Source: Elusimicrobia bacterium RIFOXYA2_FULL_50_26 (GTDB taxonomy: Bacteria > Elusimicrobiota > Endomicrobiia > Endomicrobiales > XYA2-FULL-47-53). From it: 36,167 bases of DNA. The stretch lies in assembly GCA_001800355.1 (NCBI GenBank), contig MGVF01000099.1:1-36167 (forward strand). Direction: 5' to 3'. This document shows positions 18,042-26,735 of the stretch, in pieces. The position numbers and the translations under genes were made by a program. A model generated the notes under the pieces. It worked only from the letters and a program-made list of their open reading frames with translations. It searched no databases and was not told the origin of the DNA. Each line of letters opens with the position of its first letter. Position 1 is the first letter of the stretch.

Positions 18042-19028
18042 ATGTTTAAAAACAAGAGTGTATTAGTCACCGGCGGGACGGGGCTTATCGGCAGGCCGCT
18101 TGTAGAGATGTTGCTGGAACGCGGGGCGAAAGTGCGCATCGCTTCGCTTGACGACCCGTCCCGCGCCGACGAGCGCGCCGAATTCATGCGCGTAAACATT
18201 TTGCAGTTCGACGCCTGCACGTCAATATGCAGCGGTATGGATTACGTGTTTCATCTTGCTGGCATCAAAGGTTCGCCCGCGATGACGCAGAAGAAGCCCG
18301 CTTCATTCTTTGTCCCGCTGTTACTGATGAATACAAACATGATGGAAGCGGCAAGGGTAAGCAGGGTAAAAAAATACCTCTATACAAGCACCGTCGGCGT
18401 TTATGCGCCGGCCGAGGTATTCCGCGAAGACGATGTCTGGAAGGCCTTCCCGTCTGAAAACGACAAGTTCGCCGGCTGGGCAAAACGCATGGGGGAACTG
18501 CAGGCGGAAGCATACCGCATAGAATATGGCTGGAAAGACATAAGCATTGTGCGCCCGGCAAACGTGTACGGCCCTTATGACAATTTCGATCCAGGCAACG
18601 CGATGGTCATTCCTTCGCTTATAAAGCGCGCTCTCGACGGCGAAAATCCGTTGTCGGTGTGGGGGGACGGAAGCCCCGTGCGCGATTTTATTCATGCGCG
18701 GGACGTTGCCCTGGGAATGATTATGGCCATGGAAAAAGGCGTCAACGAACCGGTAAACCTCGGCAGCGGGACCGGCGTTACCATAAAGGAAATAGTGGAT
18801 ATTATCGTTTCAAACATGGACAAAAAACCGGAAGTTGTATGGGACGCTTCAAAACCATCCGGCGACAGGAAACGCCTGATGGATACGGCCAGGGCGCAAA
18901 CATTACTCGGGTTTTCACCGCGTGTTTCCATACAGGACGGCATTAAGGAAACGATGGACTGGTACGCTAAAAATAAAGACAAGGCGCAAAAGAGGTACAA
19001 TGTGTTCACGGAAACTAAATTCGTCTGA
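18042..19028 (+). CDS. NAD-dependent epimerase/dehydratase with non-canonical active-site motif
   Basis: VLVTGGTGLIGRPLVEMLL; YTSTVGVYAP; VRPANVYGPYDNFDP; AGWAKRMGE where YxxxK is expected. Confidence 0.88.
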   Translation: MFKNKSVLVTGGTGLIGRPLVEMLLERGAKVRIASLDDPSRADERAEFMRVNILQFDACTSICSGMDYVFHLAGIKGSPAMTQKKPASFFVPLLLMNTNMMEAARVSRVKKYLYTSTVGVYAPAEVFREDDVWKAFPSENDKFAGWAKRMGELQAEAYRIEYGWKDISIVRPANVYGPYDNFDPGNAMVIPSLIKRALDGENPLSVWGDGSPVRDFIHARDVALGMIMAMEKGVNEPVNLGSGTGVTIKEIVDIIVSNMDKKPEVVWDASKPSGDRKRLMDTARAQTLLGFSPRVSIQDGIKETMDWYAKNKDKAQKRYNVFTETKFV

Positions 19029-19818
19029 TGGCGAATGGTGCCGGGGAAAAGTAGCGCTGGTAACAGGCGCCACTTCCGGCATTGGCAGGGAAATCTCAAA
19101 ACTGCTTGCCGCATCCGGCGCAAAGGTACTCTTGTGCGGAAGAAATGAACAGGCAATGGCCTCGGTCTCGGCGGAAATGGCCGCCGAGGGTGCGCCGGCC
19201 ATCGAAACATTCATATGTGATTTCTCTGATTCTGCATCCGTGGAAAAGTTGGCCGATAATATAGGTTCACGGTACAGTGTTGACATTCTTGTAAACAATG
19301 CGGGGTTCGGGCATATCGGCACCTTCGACGAAACGCCCGAAGATACGATAATCTCGATGCAGGAAGTAAACATTTCCGCCGTTGTTACGCTTACAAGAAA
19401 ATTTCTTCCTTTCATGCTTAAAAAATCCGGCGGCGGCATACTTAACGTTGGCTCCATCGCCTCGTTTTTTTCCATACCCGGCTCTGCACTTTATTGCGCG
19501 ACTAAACATTTCATAATTGCGTTCACCGACGCGCTTCACGAGGAGGCGGCACGGTTCGGGGTTCACGTTACGGGCGTTTACCCGGGCAATACCGCAACCG
19601 GTTTCGCCGCGCGCGCCACCGGCGGAAAAATCAAGGCATGGGAAAGCGCAATGGATCCGGCAGTCGTAGCGCGGGAAGCGCTTCATGGATTAAGGGACAA
19701 CAAAATAAGGGTTATTCCGGGCTACACAAACAAAATAAAAGTGCTTGCCGCGGCGCTGATGCCACTGCGGTTGCGCCTCAAAAAATTATACGCCGGTTTC
19801 GTTGAGATGAAAAAATGA
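19000..19818 (+). CDS. Short-chain dehydrogenase/reductase (classical SDR)
   Basis: VALVTGATSGIGREISKLL, NNAG, YCATK (YxxxK). Likely start ATG 19000 (track start 18922 lies inside the upstream CDS). Confidence 0.92.
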   Translation: MCSRKLNSSDGEWCRGKVALVTGATSGIGREISKLLAASGAKVLLCGRNEQAMASVSAEMAAEGAPAIETFICDFSDSASVEKLADNIGSRYSVDILVNNAGFGHIGTFDETPEDTIISMQEVNISAVVTLTRKFLPFMLKKSGGGILNVGSIASFFSIPGSALYCATKHFIIAFTDALHEEAARFGVHVTGVYPGNTATGFAARATGGKIKAWESAMDPAVVAREALHGLRDNKIRVIPGYTNKIKVLAAALMPLRLRLKKLYAGFVEMKK

Positions 19819-20894
19819 TATTTAAAAAAATATACCGGTGGCTTGCTTCGTTTAATTATCCGTCCTACGCGGTATTTTTCGTAACCGGCAAATGCAATGC
19901 AAGGTGCAAAATGTGCTTCTACAAGGATTCCATGGATAAAAGCGCGGCCGGCGGCAACGAACTTACCGTTGAAGAATACGAAAAAATATGCGGCTCGATG
20001 AAACCGGTAAACATTGCCGGCATCTCGGGCGGCGAACCGTTTTTGCGAAACGACCTCTCCGAAATAGTAAAAATCATATACAACCACTGCCGTCCGCTTG
20101 TGCTTGACCTCCCCACCAACGGTTTTTTCACGGACAGCGTCCTGCGCCAGGCACAGGACATTGCAAAAAACTGCCCTGAAATGATCGTTGACCTTCAGCT
20201 GTCAATAGACGGCCCCGAAAACGTTCATGACGAGATAAGAGGCATCCCCGGCGGTTTTGCCCGCATGAAAGAGACATACCGCCGGCTTGCTGCGATAAAA
20301 AAGGATTACCCGAACTTGAGGCTAAAGGCCTGCATAGTATACTCGCACTATAATGAAAAATACATCGAAGAACTTTTCAACCTGCTTTCCACGGATTTCA
20401 GCGAATTTGACAGGATAGTTTTTTCCGTTGTCCACGGCAGCGTAAGCGACAAGGAAGCGGCCTCGTTTGACTGGAATAATTATTTCCGGCTATGCGACAA
20501 ACTTAATATGACCGCGGGCCGCGTTAAAAACTTTGATTTGCACTCGATATTTACCGTGGCGCTCAGAAGAGCGAAAAACAAATTTTTAAAACACGTTCTT
20601 AAAACAAAAGACATGTATAAAAAATGCGGCGCGGGAAAACGTGTTATAGCCATAAATGAAACGGGCGAGGTTTTCCCGTGCGAACCCCTGTGGGTGTCTG
20701 TCGGAAACCTGAGAGAATGCGGTTACGACATGGACAAAATCCTGCGCTCGCAACGAATGCGCGATTTTCAAAAAAGTTGCGTCGAAAAAAAATGCAACTG
20801 CCACTGGGGACTGCCGATGTCAACCGCGCTGCTTTATTCGCCCCGCTATTATCCCATGATAGCCCGCGAGATGGCAAAATTACTATGGCATTAA
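19815..20894 (+). CDS. Radical SAM protein with C-terminal SPASM-like cysteines
   Basis: FVTGKCNARCKMCFYK (CxxxCxxC), GISGGEPFLRNDL, C-terminal KCGAGKRVIAINETGEVFPCEPLW...CVEKKCNCHWG. Confidence 0.92.
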   Translation: MIFKKIYRWLASFNYPSYAVFFVTGKCNARCKMCFYKDSMDKSAAGGNELTVEEYEKICGSMKPVNIAGISGGEPFLRNDLSEIVKIIYNHCRPLVLDLPTNGFFTDSVLRQAQDIAKNCPEMIVDLQLSIDGPENVHDEIRGIPGGFARMKETYRRLAAIKKDYPNLRLKACIVYSHYNEKYIEELFNLLSTDFSEFDRIVFSVVHGSVSDKEAASFDWNNYFRLCDKLNMTAGRVKNFDLHSIFTVALRRAKNKFLKHVLKTKDMYKKCGAGKRVIAINETGEVFPCEPLWVSVGNLRECGYDMDKILRSQRMRDFQKSCVEKKCNCHWGLPMSTALLYSPRYYPMIAREMAKLLWH

Positions 20895-21808
20895 GGCTGG
20901 ATTTGCACGTTCATTCACAATCGCACGGCAGAACTTATATTACCGCCGAAAATTTGCGCTCCGCCTTGCAGCGAGGGAAACTTCACGGCGTTGCCATAAC
21001 TAATTTTTTCGACATGTCTCATGCTCTCTGGCTGAAAAAAAATATAACCGATTTTATAATACTTGCCGGCCAGGAGATATGGACAAAAGGCGGCCACATC
21101 ATCGGGCTGGGTACCAGAAAGGTGATAGAAGATTTTCATGATACCGAGGAGACTATAAAAGAAATCCATGCCCAGGGAGGCATCGCCATAGCGCCTCACC
21201 CGTACCTTTTTCTCGGCATAGGAGACAAGGTATATTCGGCGCCGGTTGACGCCGTGGAATCCTACAACGGCATAATAGGCCCATACATTATTCCCAACCT
21301 GCGGGCGAAGTATGCCGCGAAAAAAAGAAAACTGCCTCAGACCGCGTCAACAGACACAATGGATTCCGGTTATATAGGACATAGTTTCACCGAAGTTGCG
21401 GCGGATAACGAAGCTCAGATCTTACCCGCCATTTGCTCCGGCAGGATGCGCCTGCACAAAAGATCGTTGCCGCTGCCATTGTCGTTCATAATGAAAAACC
21501 TGCTTTATTTTAAGAATATCGCGCCGTACTCCCTGCATGCGATGCCGTGCCTTATATGCGGCAGTTCGATGGCAGTCCGGCCGTTAAAAAAGAAGCTTGC
21601 CTGTTCAGCTTGCGGCATGGAACAGCGCTCGCGCATACTATGCTCAAACGGCCACTACCTTTGCAAGCCATGCATAATGGAAAAAACCAAAAAACTATTA
21701 ACCCCCGCCCCAACGGAGAGATCCAAACTTCGCACCCCCGCCCCTGCGGAGAGTTCCAAACTTCATACCCTCGCCCCAACGGGGAGAGGGCAGGGTGAGG
21801 GGGAATGA
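20885..21808 (+). CDS. PHP-domain phosphoesterase with C-terminal zinc-ribbon (DUF5714-like) segment and repeat-encoded tail
   Basis: LDLHVHSQSHG, AIAPHPYLF, TDTMDSGYIGHSFTEV; C-terminal CLICG...CSACGMEQRSRILCSNGHYLCKPC; tail LTPAPTERSKLRTPAPAESSKLHTLAPTGRGQGEGE. Start ATG 20885. Confidence 0.82.
   Translation: MALRLDLHVHSQSHGRTYITAENLRSALQRGKLHGVAITNFFDMSHALWLKKNITDFIILAGQEIWTKGGHIIGLGTRKVIEDFHDTEETIKEIHAQGGIAIAPHPYLFLGIGDKVYSAPVDAVESYNGIIGPYIIPNLRAKYAAKKRKLPQTASTDTMDSGYIGHSFTEVAADNEAQILPAICSGRMRLHKRSLPLPLSFIMKNLLYFKNIAPYSLHAMPCLICGSSMAVRPLKKKLACSACGMEQRSRILCSNGHYLCKPCIMEKTKKLLTPAPTERSKLRTPAPAESSKLHTLAPTGRGQGEGE
21702..21804 (+). repeat. Tandem 33-bp repeat array, copy A (R2)
   Basis: Units 21702-21734, 21735-21767 and terminal 21768-21804; 33-bp period, translated as 11-aa TPAPxxxSKLx. 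Confidence 0.92.
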
Positions 21809-21809
21809 A

Positions 21810-22355
21810 ATGAAAAGAATAAATATTGATAAAAGCAGGCACCTGCGAAAGAGTCAAACCGATACTGAAAGAAAACTGTGGTCAATTTTAAGAAATCGCT
21901 CATTGAATGGAATAAAATTCCGAAGACAATTTCCAATCGGTAATTATATTCTGGACTTCTATTCTCCAGACCATAAATTAGCAATAGAAGCCGATGGCGG
22001 ACATCATTACGGTGACGTATGCCAAAAGAATGACAGTAAAAGAGACGAAGAAATATCTCAGGCAGGCATAAAAATATTAAGATTCAGCAATGCTGACATA
22101 TTGAGGAATATTGACGCAGTATGCACGGTTATAATTGGAAACGCGCAATTAAAGCCCCCTCACCTCAATCCTCTCCCCGATGGGGAGAGGAGGAACAAAT
22201 CCAAACTTCACACCCCCGCCCCTGCGGGGAGTTCCAAAATTCACACCCCCGCCCCAACGGAAAGATCCAAACTTCGCACCCCCGCCCCTGCGGGGAGTTC
22301 CAAACTGCATACCCTCGCCCCTGCGGGGAGAGGGCAGGGTGAGGGGGGAAGTTAA
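21810..22355 (+). CDS. DUF559 / Vsr-like PD-(D/E)XK endonuclease-fold protein with repeat-encoded C-terminus
   Basis: LRKSQTDTERKLWSILRNRSLNGIKFRRQFPIGNYILDFYSPDHKLAIEADGGHHY...RDEEISQAGIKILRFSNADIL. From about 22155 onward residues come from repeat DNA. Confidence 0.92.
   Translation: MKRINIDKSRHLRKSQTDTERKLWSILRNRSLNGIKFRRQFPIGNYILDFYSPDHKLAIEADGGHHYGDVCQKNDSKRDEEISQAGIKILRFSNADILRNIDAVCTVIIGNAQLKPPHLNPLPDGERRNKSKLHTPAPAGSSKIHTPAPTERSKLRTPAPAGSSKLHTLAPAGRGQGEGGS
22155..22348 (+). repeat. Palindromic copy plus tandem 33-bp repeat array, copy B (R3)
   Basis: CCCCCTCACCTCAATCCTCTCCCCGATGGGGAGAGG at 22155; 33-bp units 22213-22245, 22246-22278, 22279-22311; terminal 22312-22348. Confidence 0.92.
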
Positions 22356-22380
22356 ATATTATGAATAAGGAGAATAAAAA

Positions 22381-23421
22381 ATGGGATTTGTAAAGAATAT
22401 AGGCCGCCTGGCCGGGACCGCGGTTTTGTACGCTAAAGTAGGGCTATCCGGCATGACGCCGGCCAGGGCGTACAGGATGGCGCGTTACTGGATAAGCGCG
22501 CACCTGCTTGGCATGAATATCCCCTGGCTTATTGAATTCTCCGTTACCTACCGCTGCCAGTGCAAATGCACGCATTGCTCGGTAGGCGATTACCTCAACA
22601 AGGCCAATAAAGCCGACGAGGTTACCACGGAGCAGATAAAAAAGCTCCTGGATGAGGCTGCGGCACTGGGTATACCGAAGGTTGATTTTTTCGGCGGCGA
22701 ACCGCTAATCAGGGAAGACATCGTTGAACTGACGCGTTACGGCGCAAAAAAAGGGCTGTACATGTCCGTAACTACGAATGCCTGGCTGTTGACGAAAGAA
22801 GTCGCCGCTCAATTAAAGCGCGCAGGCATAGGCTGCATAAATATCAGCCTCGATAGCGTGTCGGAAGAGAAACACGATTCTTTAAGAGGGCTGCCGGGCC
22901 TGTATAAAAAAGCCATAAACGGCGTGCGCTACTGTTACGAGGAAGGCATACCCTGCATACTTTCAACCTACGTAACCCGCAACCGCATAATCAACCTGGG
23001 AAAAGGCAAAGAGGATAACAGCCAGCTTACCAAAATTATTTCGCTTGCAAAAGAGCTGAAAGGCACTGCCATACGCATACTGTTTCCAATAATATCCGGC
23101 AAATGGGAACACGACCAGGCGAAGGAGTTTACGGACGAGGAAAAACGGCTGGTTATCGAGAACATTGACCCTTCGTTTGCATTTATCGAGGGAGCCTATT
23201 CCGTCAGGAATAAAAAGAAAGTATGCCAGTCGTTGAGCGGGAAAATGTTCAATATATCGCCCTACGGCGACATACAGCTTTGCGTTACCTTCCCGGATAC
23301 CTTCGGAAACATTAAGGATAAATCCCTGCAAAAGCTGCTGAAAGAAATGTACTCGCACCCGGTTTACCGTAAAAATAAAAACGGCAGCTGTTGCAGCACG
23401 GCAGGCCTTGTCCGCAAATAA
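22381..23421 (+). CDS. Radical SAM protein
   Basis: EFSVTYRCQCKCTHCSVGDY (CxxxCxxC), KVDFFGGEPLIREDI, NISLDSVSEEKHDSLRG, C-terminal CQSLSGKMFNISPYGDIQLCVTFPDTFGNI. Confidence 0.92.
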   Translation: MGFVKNIGRLAGTAVLYAKVGLSGMTPARAYRMARYWISAHLLGMNIPWLIEFSVTYRCQCKCTHCSVGDYLNKANKADEVTTEQIKKLLDEAAALGIPKVDFFGGEPLIREDIVELTRYGAKKGLYMSVTTNAWLLTKEVAAQLKRAGIGCINISLDSVSEEKHDSLRGLPGLYKKAINGVRYCYEEGIPCILSTYVTRNRIINLGKGKEDNSQLTKIISLAKELKGTAIRILFPIISGKWEHDQAKEFTDEEKRLVIENIDPSFAFIEGAYSVRNKKKVCQSLSGKMFNISPYGDIQLCVTFPDTFGNIKDKSLQKLLKEMYSHPVYRKNKNGSCCSTAGLVRK

Positions 23422-23425
23422 TTAT

Positions 23426-24937
23426 ATGGACATTACACTTCTTCGTCCTCCTTCATACAGCGCAGGAATCATGGGAGCGCAACTCGTTCCCTTTCTGGGC
23501 ATAGCTTACATCGGGGCGGCTGCAAGAATTAACGGACACAATGTTGACATAATAGACATGTGCGGCGAAGAAATTGACCGCACCGAAGTCATTAAAGGAA
23601 ACTATATCGCCTACGGTATGCCGTTTTCCGCGCTTGGAGAACGCATACGGTATAGCCGCCTGATCGGCGTAAGCTGCACGTTTTCGCAGGACTGGGTCTT
23701 TCACAGGGAACTTATAGCGCGCGTGCGCCTGCTGTTTCCCGAAAGCGTAATAGTAGCCGGCGGCGAACACATATCGGCAATACCCGAATATTGCCTCGCA
23801 GATTGCCCCGCTCTTGATATATGCGTTGTCGGCGAAGGCGAGAACGTTTTCGTTCAACTGCTCAAGGCGCTTGAAAACAAGGAAAGCCTCTCGGGCGTAC
23901 CCTCGCTTTTTTACCGCGAGGGAAATTCAATTAAATCCACGCCGCGCGCCGCCAGGATAGCCGATATTGACAACCTGCCGCTTCCTGCATGGGACTTGAC
24001 ACCAATGGAGAATTATTTAAAACGCAGTATGAACTACCATGTGAAACGCGGCAGGACGATACCCATGCTTGCAAGCAGAGGTTGCCCGCACCAATGCACT
24101 TTCTGCTCCAATGCCAAAATGTGGTCTAACCCATGGATCGCCAGGAACCCGAGCCTGGTCGCGGATGAAATGGAACAGCACATCGGCAAATATAACGCGA
24201 ATAATTTCGTTTTCTCGGACCTTACCGCGGTGGTTGACCGCAACAGCATAACCGGCCTCTGCCGGGAAATTTTACGCCGTAAATTAGACGTTACCTGGCA
24301 GCTTCCAACGCTTAGAACCGAGGCGTTAAACCGCGACGTTCTAAAGCTTATGTACGAGGCCGGCTGCCGCGAGCTTGATTTCGCGGTTGAATCCGCATCG
24401 GAAAAAGTATTAAGCGATGTAAACAAAAAAAACGACCCTGCAAAAATGGCTAAATTAATAAGCGAGGCGCTGGCTCTTAAAATAAATTTGAGCGTAAACA
24501 TCGTCATCGGACTTCCGAAGGAAACATTTAAGGATTTCGCAAGAACATGCGCGCTTGTGTTCCGGCTGGCTATCCGGGGATTAAATGAACTCAACGTCTT
24601 TCCTTTTATTCCGTATCCCGGCTCAAAACTGTTTTACTCGCTTGCCGCGGAAGGAAAGATAAAACTGGAAAATAATTATTTTTACGGCCTGTTCGGATAC
24701 GCAGACCTTGGAAGGGCTGTTTCATGGTCGCGGCATTTTACCCCGCACCAATTGCGTTTTATGCGGCTGTTCATGCTTGCCGGTTTTTATAAAATCATGT
24801 TGTTAACGCATCCCGTCCGCATCGCAAAAATATTTAGAAACTTATACGGCGGCGCAAGCAGCACAAAACTGGAAGGCGTTCTCCGCCGGGTTTTCAGAAA
24901 TATCCGCGCATACACTACAAACCGGAAAATAACATAA
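23426..24937 (+). CDS. B12-binding-domain radical SAM protein
   Basis: LLRPPSYSAGIMGAQLVPFLGIAYIGAAARINGHNVDIID N-terminal B12-like fold, VAGGEHISAIPEYCL, ASRGCPHQCTFCSN (CxxxCxxC). ATG 23426. Confidence 0.92.
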   Translation: MDITLLRPPSYSAGIMGAQLVPFLGIAYIGAAARINGHNVDIIDMCGEEIDRTEVIKGNYIAYGMPFSALGERIRYSRLIGVSCTFSQDWVFHRELIARVRLLFPESVIVAGGEHISAIPEYCLADCPALDICVVGEGENVFVQLLKALENKESLSGVPSLFYREGNSIKSTPRAARIADIDNLPLPAWDLTPMENYLKRSMNYHVKRGRTIPMLASRGCPHQCTFCSNAKMWSNPWIARNPSLVADEMEQHIGKYNANNFVFSDLTAVVDRNSITGLCREILRRKLDVTWQLPTLRTEALNRDVLKLMYEAGCRELDFAVESASEKVLSDVNKKNDPAKMAKLISEALALKINLSVNIVIGLPKETFKDFARTCALVFRLAIRGLNELNVFPFIPYPGSKLFYSLAAEGKIKLENNYFYGLFGYADLGRAVSWSRHFTPHQLRFMRLFMLAGFYKIMLLTHPVRIAKIFRNLYGGASSTKLEGVLRRVFRNIRAYTTNRKIT

Positions 24938-25776
24938 TGAATACTGACACGCGCAGGCTGATAAATAAATCGCTGCAAATAAGAAGAACGGTGCTGGAAA
25001 TGATCTCGCGCGCCGGCAAGGGACACATCGGTGGAGCGTTCTCCTGCGCGGATTTACTGGTCAGTCTTTATTATGGCGGTATACTGCGCCACGACCCGCG
25101 CAACCCGGCGTGGGAGGACAGGGATCGTTTTATCTTAAGCAAGGGGCATTCCGCCGCAACACTTTTTGCGGTTCTTTCAGATCTGGGATACTTCCCCGCC
25201 TCGGAACTGGCCAATTACCAGAAACAGGGTTGCCTGCTGGGCGGCCACCCGGACAAGAGAATACCGGCGATAGAAGCGGACACCGGTTCTCTCGGCCACG
25301 GGCTCGGGATAGCGGCAGGCATGGCGCTCGGCGCAAAAATGAGCGGCAGGGATTTCATGACCGTATCGCTGCTCGGCGACGGCGAGTGTTGCGAGGGTTC
25401 CGTGTGGGAAGCCGCCATGTTTGCCGGATACCATAAGCTGAATAATCTTGCCTGCATAATAGACAACAACGGCATATGTTCCACAGATTTTCTCTCGGAT
25501 TGCGCAGGCATAGAACCGCTCGAGGATAAATGGAAAGCCTTCGGCTGGGATACCATGCCGGTCAACGGCCATGATTTTGAGGAAATAATTGCCGCTTTCA
25601 GCAATTTCCGAAAAAGAGTTTCCGGTAAACCTCTCATGATAATCGCCCGCACCGTAAAAGGAAAAGGCGTTTCGTTCATGGAGAATAACCCCGCATGGCA
25701 CCACGGCGTGCCAGGCAGCGCGCAATACGCCGCCGCGCTCAAGGAACTTGAGGGGAAAGGCGGCGAAGAACTATGA
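24937..25776 (+). CDS. Transketolase N-terminal subunit (split transketolase)
   Basis: AGKGHIGGAFSCADLLVSLYYGGIL, FILSKGHSAATLFAVL, GSLGHGLGIAAGMALGAK, GDGECCEGSVWEAAMFAGYHKLNNLACIIDNN. Confidence 0.95.
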   Translation: MNTDTRRLINKSLQIRRTVLEMISRAGKGHIGGAFSCADLLVSLYYGGILRHDPRNPAWEDRDRFILSKGHSAATLFAVLSDLGYFPASELANYQKQGCLLGGHPDKRIPAIEADTGSLGHGLGIAAGMALGAKMSGRDFMTVSLLGDGECCEGSVWEAAMFAGYHKLNNLACIIDNNGICSTDFLSDCAGIEPLEDKWKAFGWDTMPVNGHDFEEIIAAFSNFRKRVSGKPLMIIARTVKGKGVSFMENNPAWHHGVPGSAQYAAALKELEGKGGEEL

Positions 25777-26735
25777 ACTCTCCGCAATCCGGTATTGACA
25801 TGCGGGATGCTTTTTTCGACGAACTCTACGCTCTGGCGAAGAATGATCCGGACGTCGTGCTGCTAAGCGCCGACATGGGAGCCTACAGTATTACTCAGTT
25901 TAAAAAAGACCTGCCGAAACAGTATATAAACGTCGGCATAGCCGAGCAGAACATGGTAAGCATCGCGGCCGGCCTTGCGCTTACCGGCAAAAAGGTTTTC
26001 ATATACACGATTATCCCGTTTGTTACAATGCGCTGTTTTGAGCAGATTAAAGTTGACCTGTGCTGCATGAACCTGCCGGTTACGATAGTCGGCGTCGGGC
26101 CGGGGCTTACTTACGGCAGCGACGGGCCTACACATCACGCGACTCAGGATATAGCGCTGATGCGCACACTGCCCGAGATTACAATACTCAATCCTTCCGA
26201 CCCGGCAAGCACCAAAGAGTTCTGCCGCCAGGCATACCGCAGCGCCGGCCCTGTCTACGTCCGGATTGACAAAGGTGTGCTGCCGTCTATCCACAGCCAT
26301 ACGGAAGATTTTACTCAAGGCATCTCGGAGCTTGCCAGGGGAACCGACATTACCATTATCACCACCGGCATAATGGCGCACGCCGCCATTGCGATAGCTG
26401 AGGAATTAAAAAAGAATTCAATTAACGCAGGCGTGGCCGACCTCTATCGAATAAAACCGTTAAACGTCAAAAAGTTGCTTGAAATAGCGGCCGTCTCAAA
26501 AAGAATAGTAACGTTGGAAGAAAATACTTTAGTGGGCGCTATGGGAAGCGCGGTATGCGAAACGCTGGCCGACAACGGCAGGCAAACACCCGTCAAACGC
26601 ATAGGATTGCCCGACGATCACTGCTTCGAATGCGGCACGCGCGAAACATTGCATTCTTTTTATTACATTGACGCGGGCGGCATAAAAAATACCATATTGC
26701 AATGGATAAGAGGTAACCATGGATCTGGGAATTAA
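25773..26735 (+). CDS. Transketolase C-terminal subunit (split transketolase)
   Basis: YINVGIAEQNMVSIAAGLALTGKKVFIYTIIPFVTMRCFEQIKVDLC, YGSDGPTHHATQDIALMRTLPEITILNPSDP; ATGA overlap with upstream gene. Confidence 0.95.
   Translation: MNSPQSGIDMRDAFFDELYALAKNDPDVVLLSADMGAYSITQFKKDLPKQYINVGIAEQNMVSIAAGLALTGKKVFIYTIIPFVTMRCFEQIKVDLCCMNLPVTIVGVGPGLTYGSDGPTHHATQDIALMRTLPEITILNPSDPASTKEFCRQAYRSAGPVYVRIDKGVLPSIHSHTEDFTQGISELARGTDITIITTGIMAHAAIAIAEELKKNSINAGVADLYRIKPLNVKKLLEIAAVSKRIVTLEENTLVGAMGSAVCETLADNGRQTPVKRIGLPDDHCFECGTRETLHSFYYIDAGGIKNTILQWIRGNHGSGN

Noticed and set aside
21702-22348. 33-bp regular repeats as a CRISPR array
   Set aside because: Units are contiguous tandem repeats without unique spacers, coding in frame, and no cas genes are visible.
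22121-22368. Small + strand ORFs (73 and 62 aa) in the repeat array
   Set aside because: Alternative-frame translations of the GC-rich repeat (PSPQSSPRWGE-like peptides); not independent genes.
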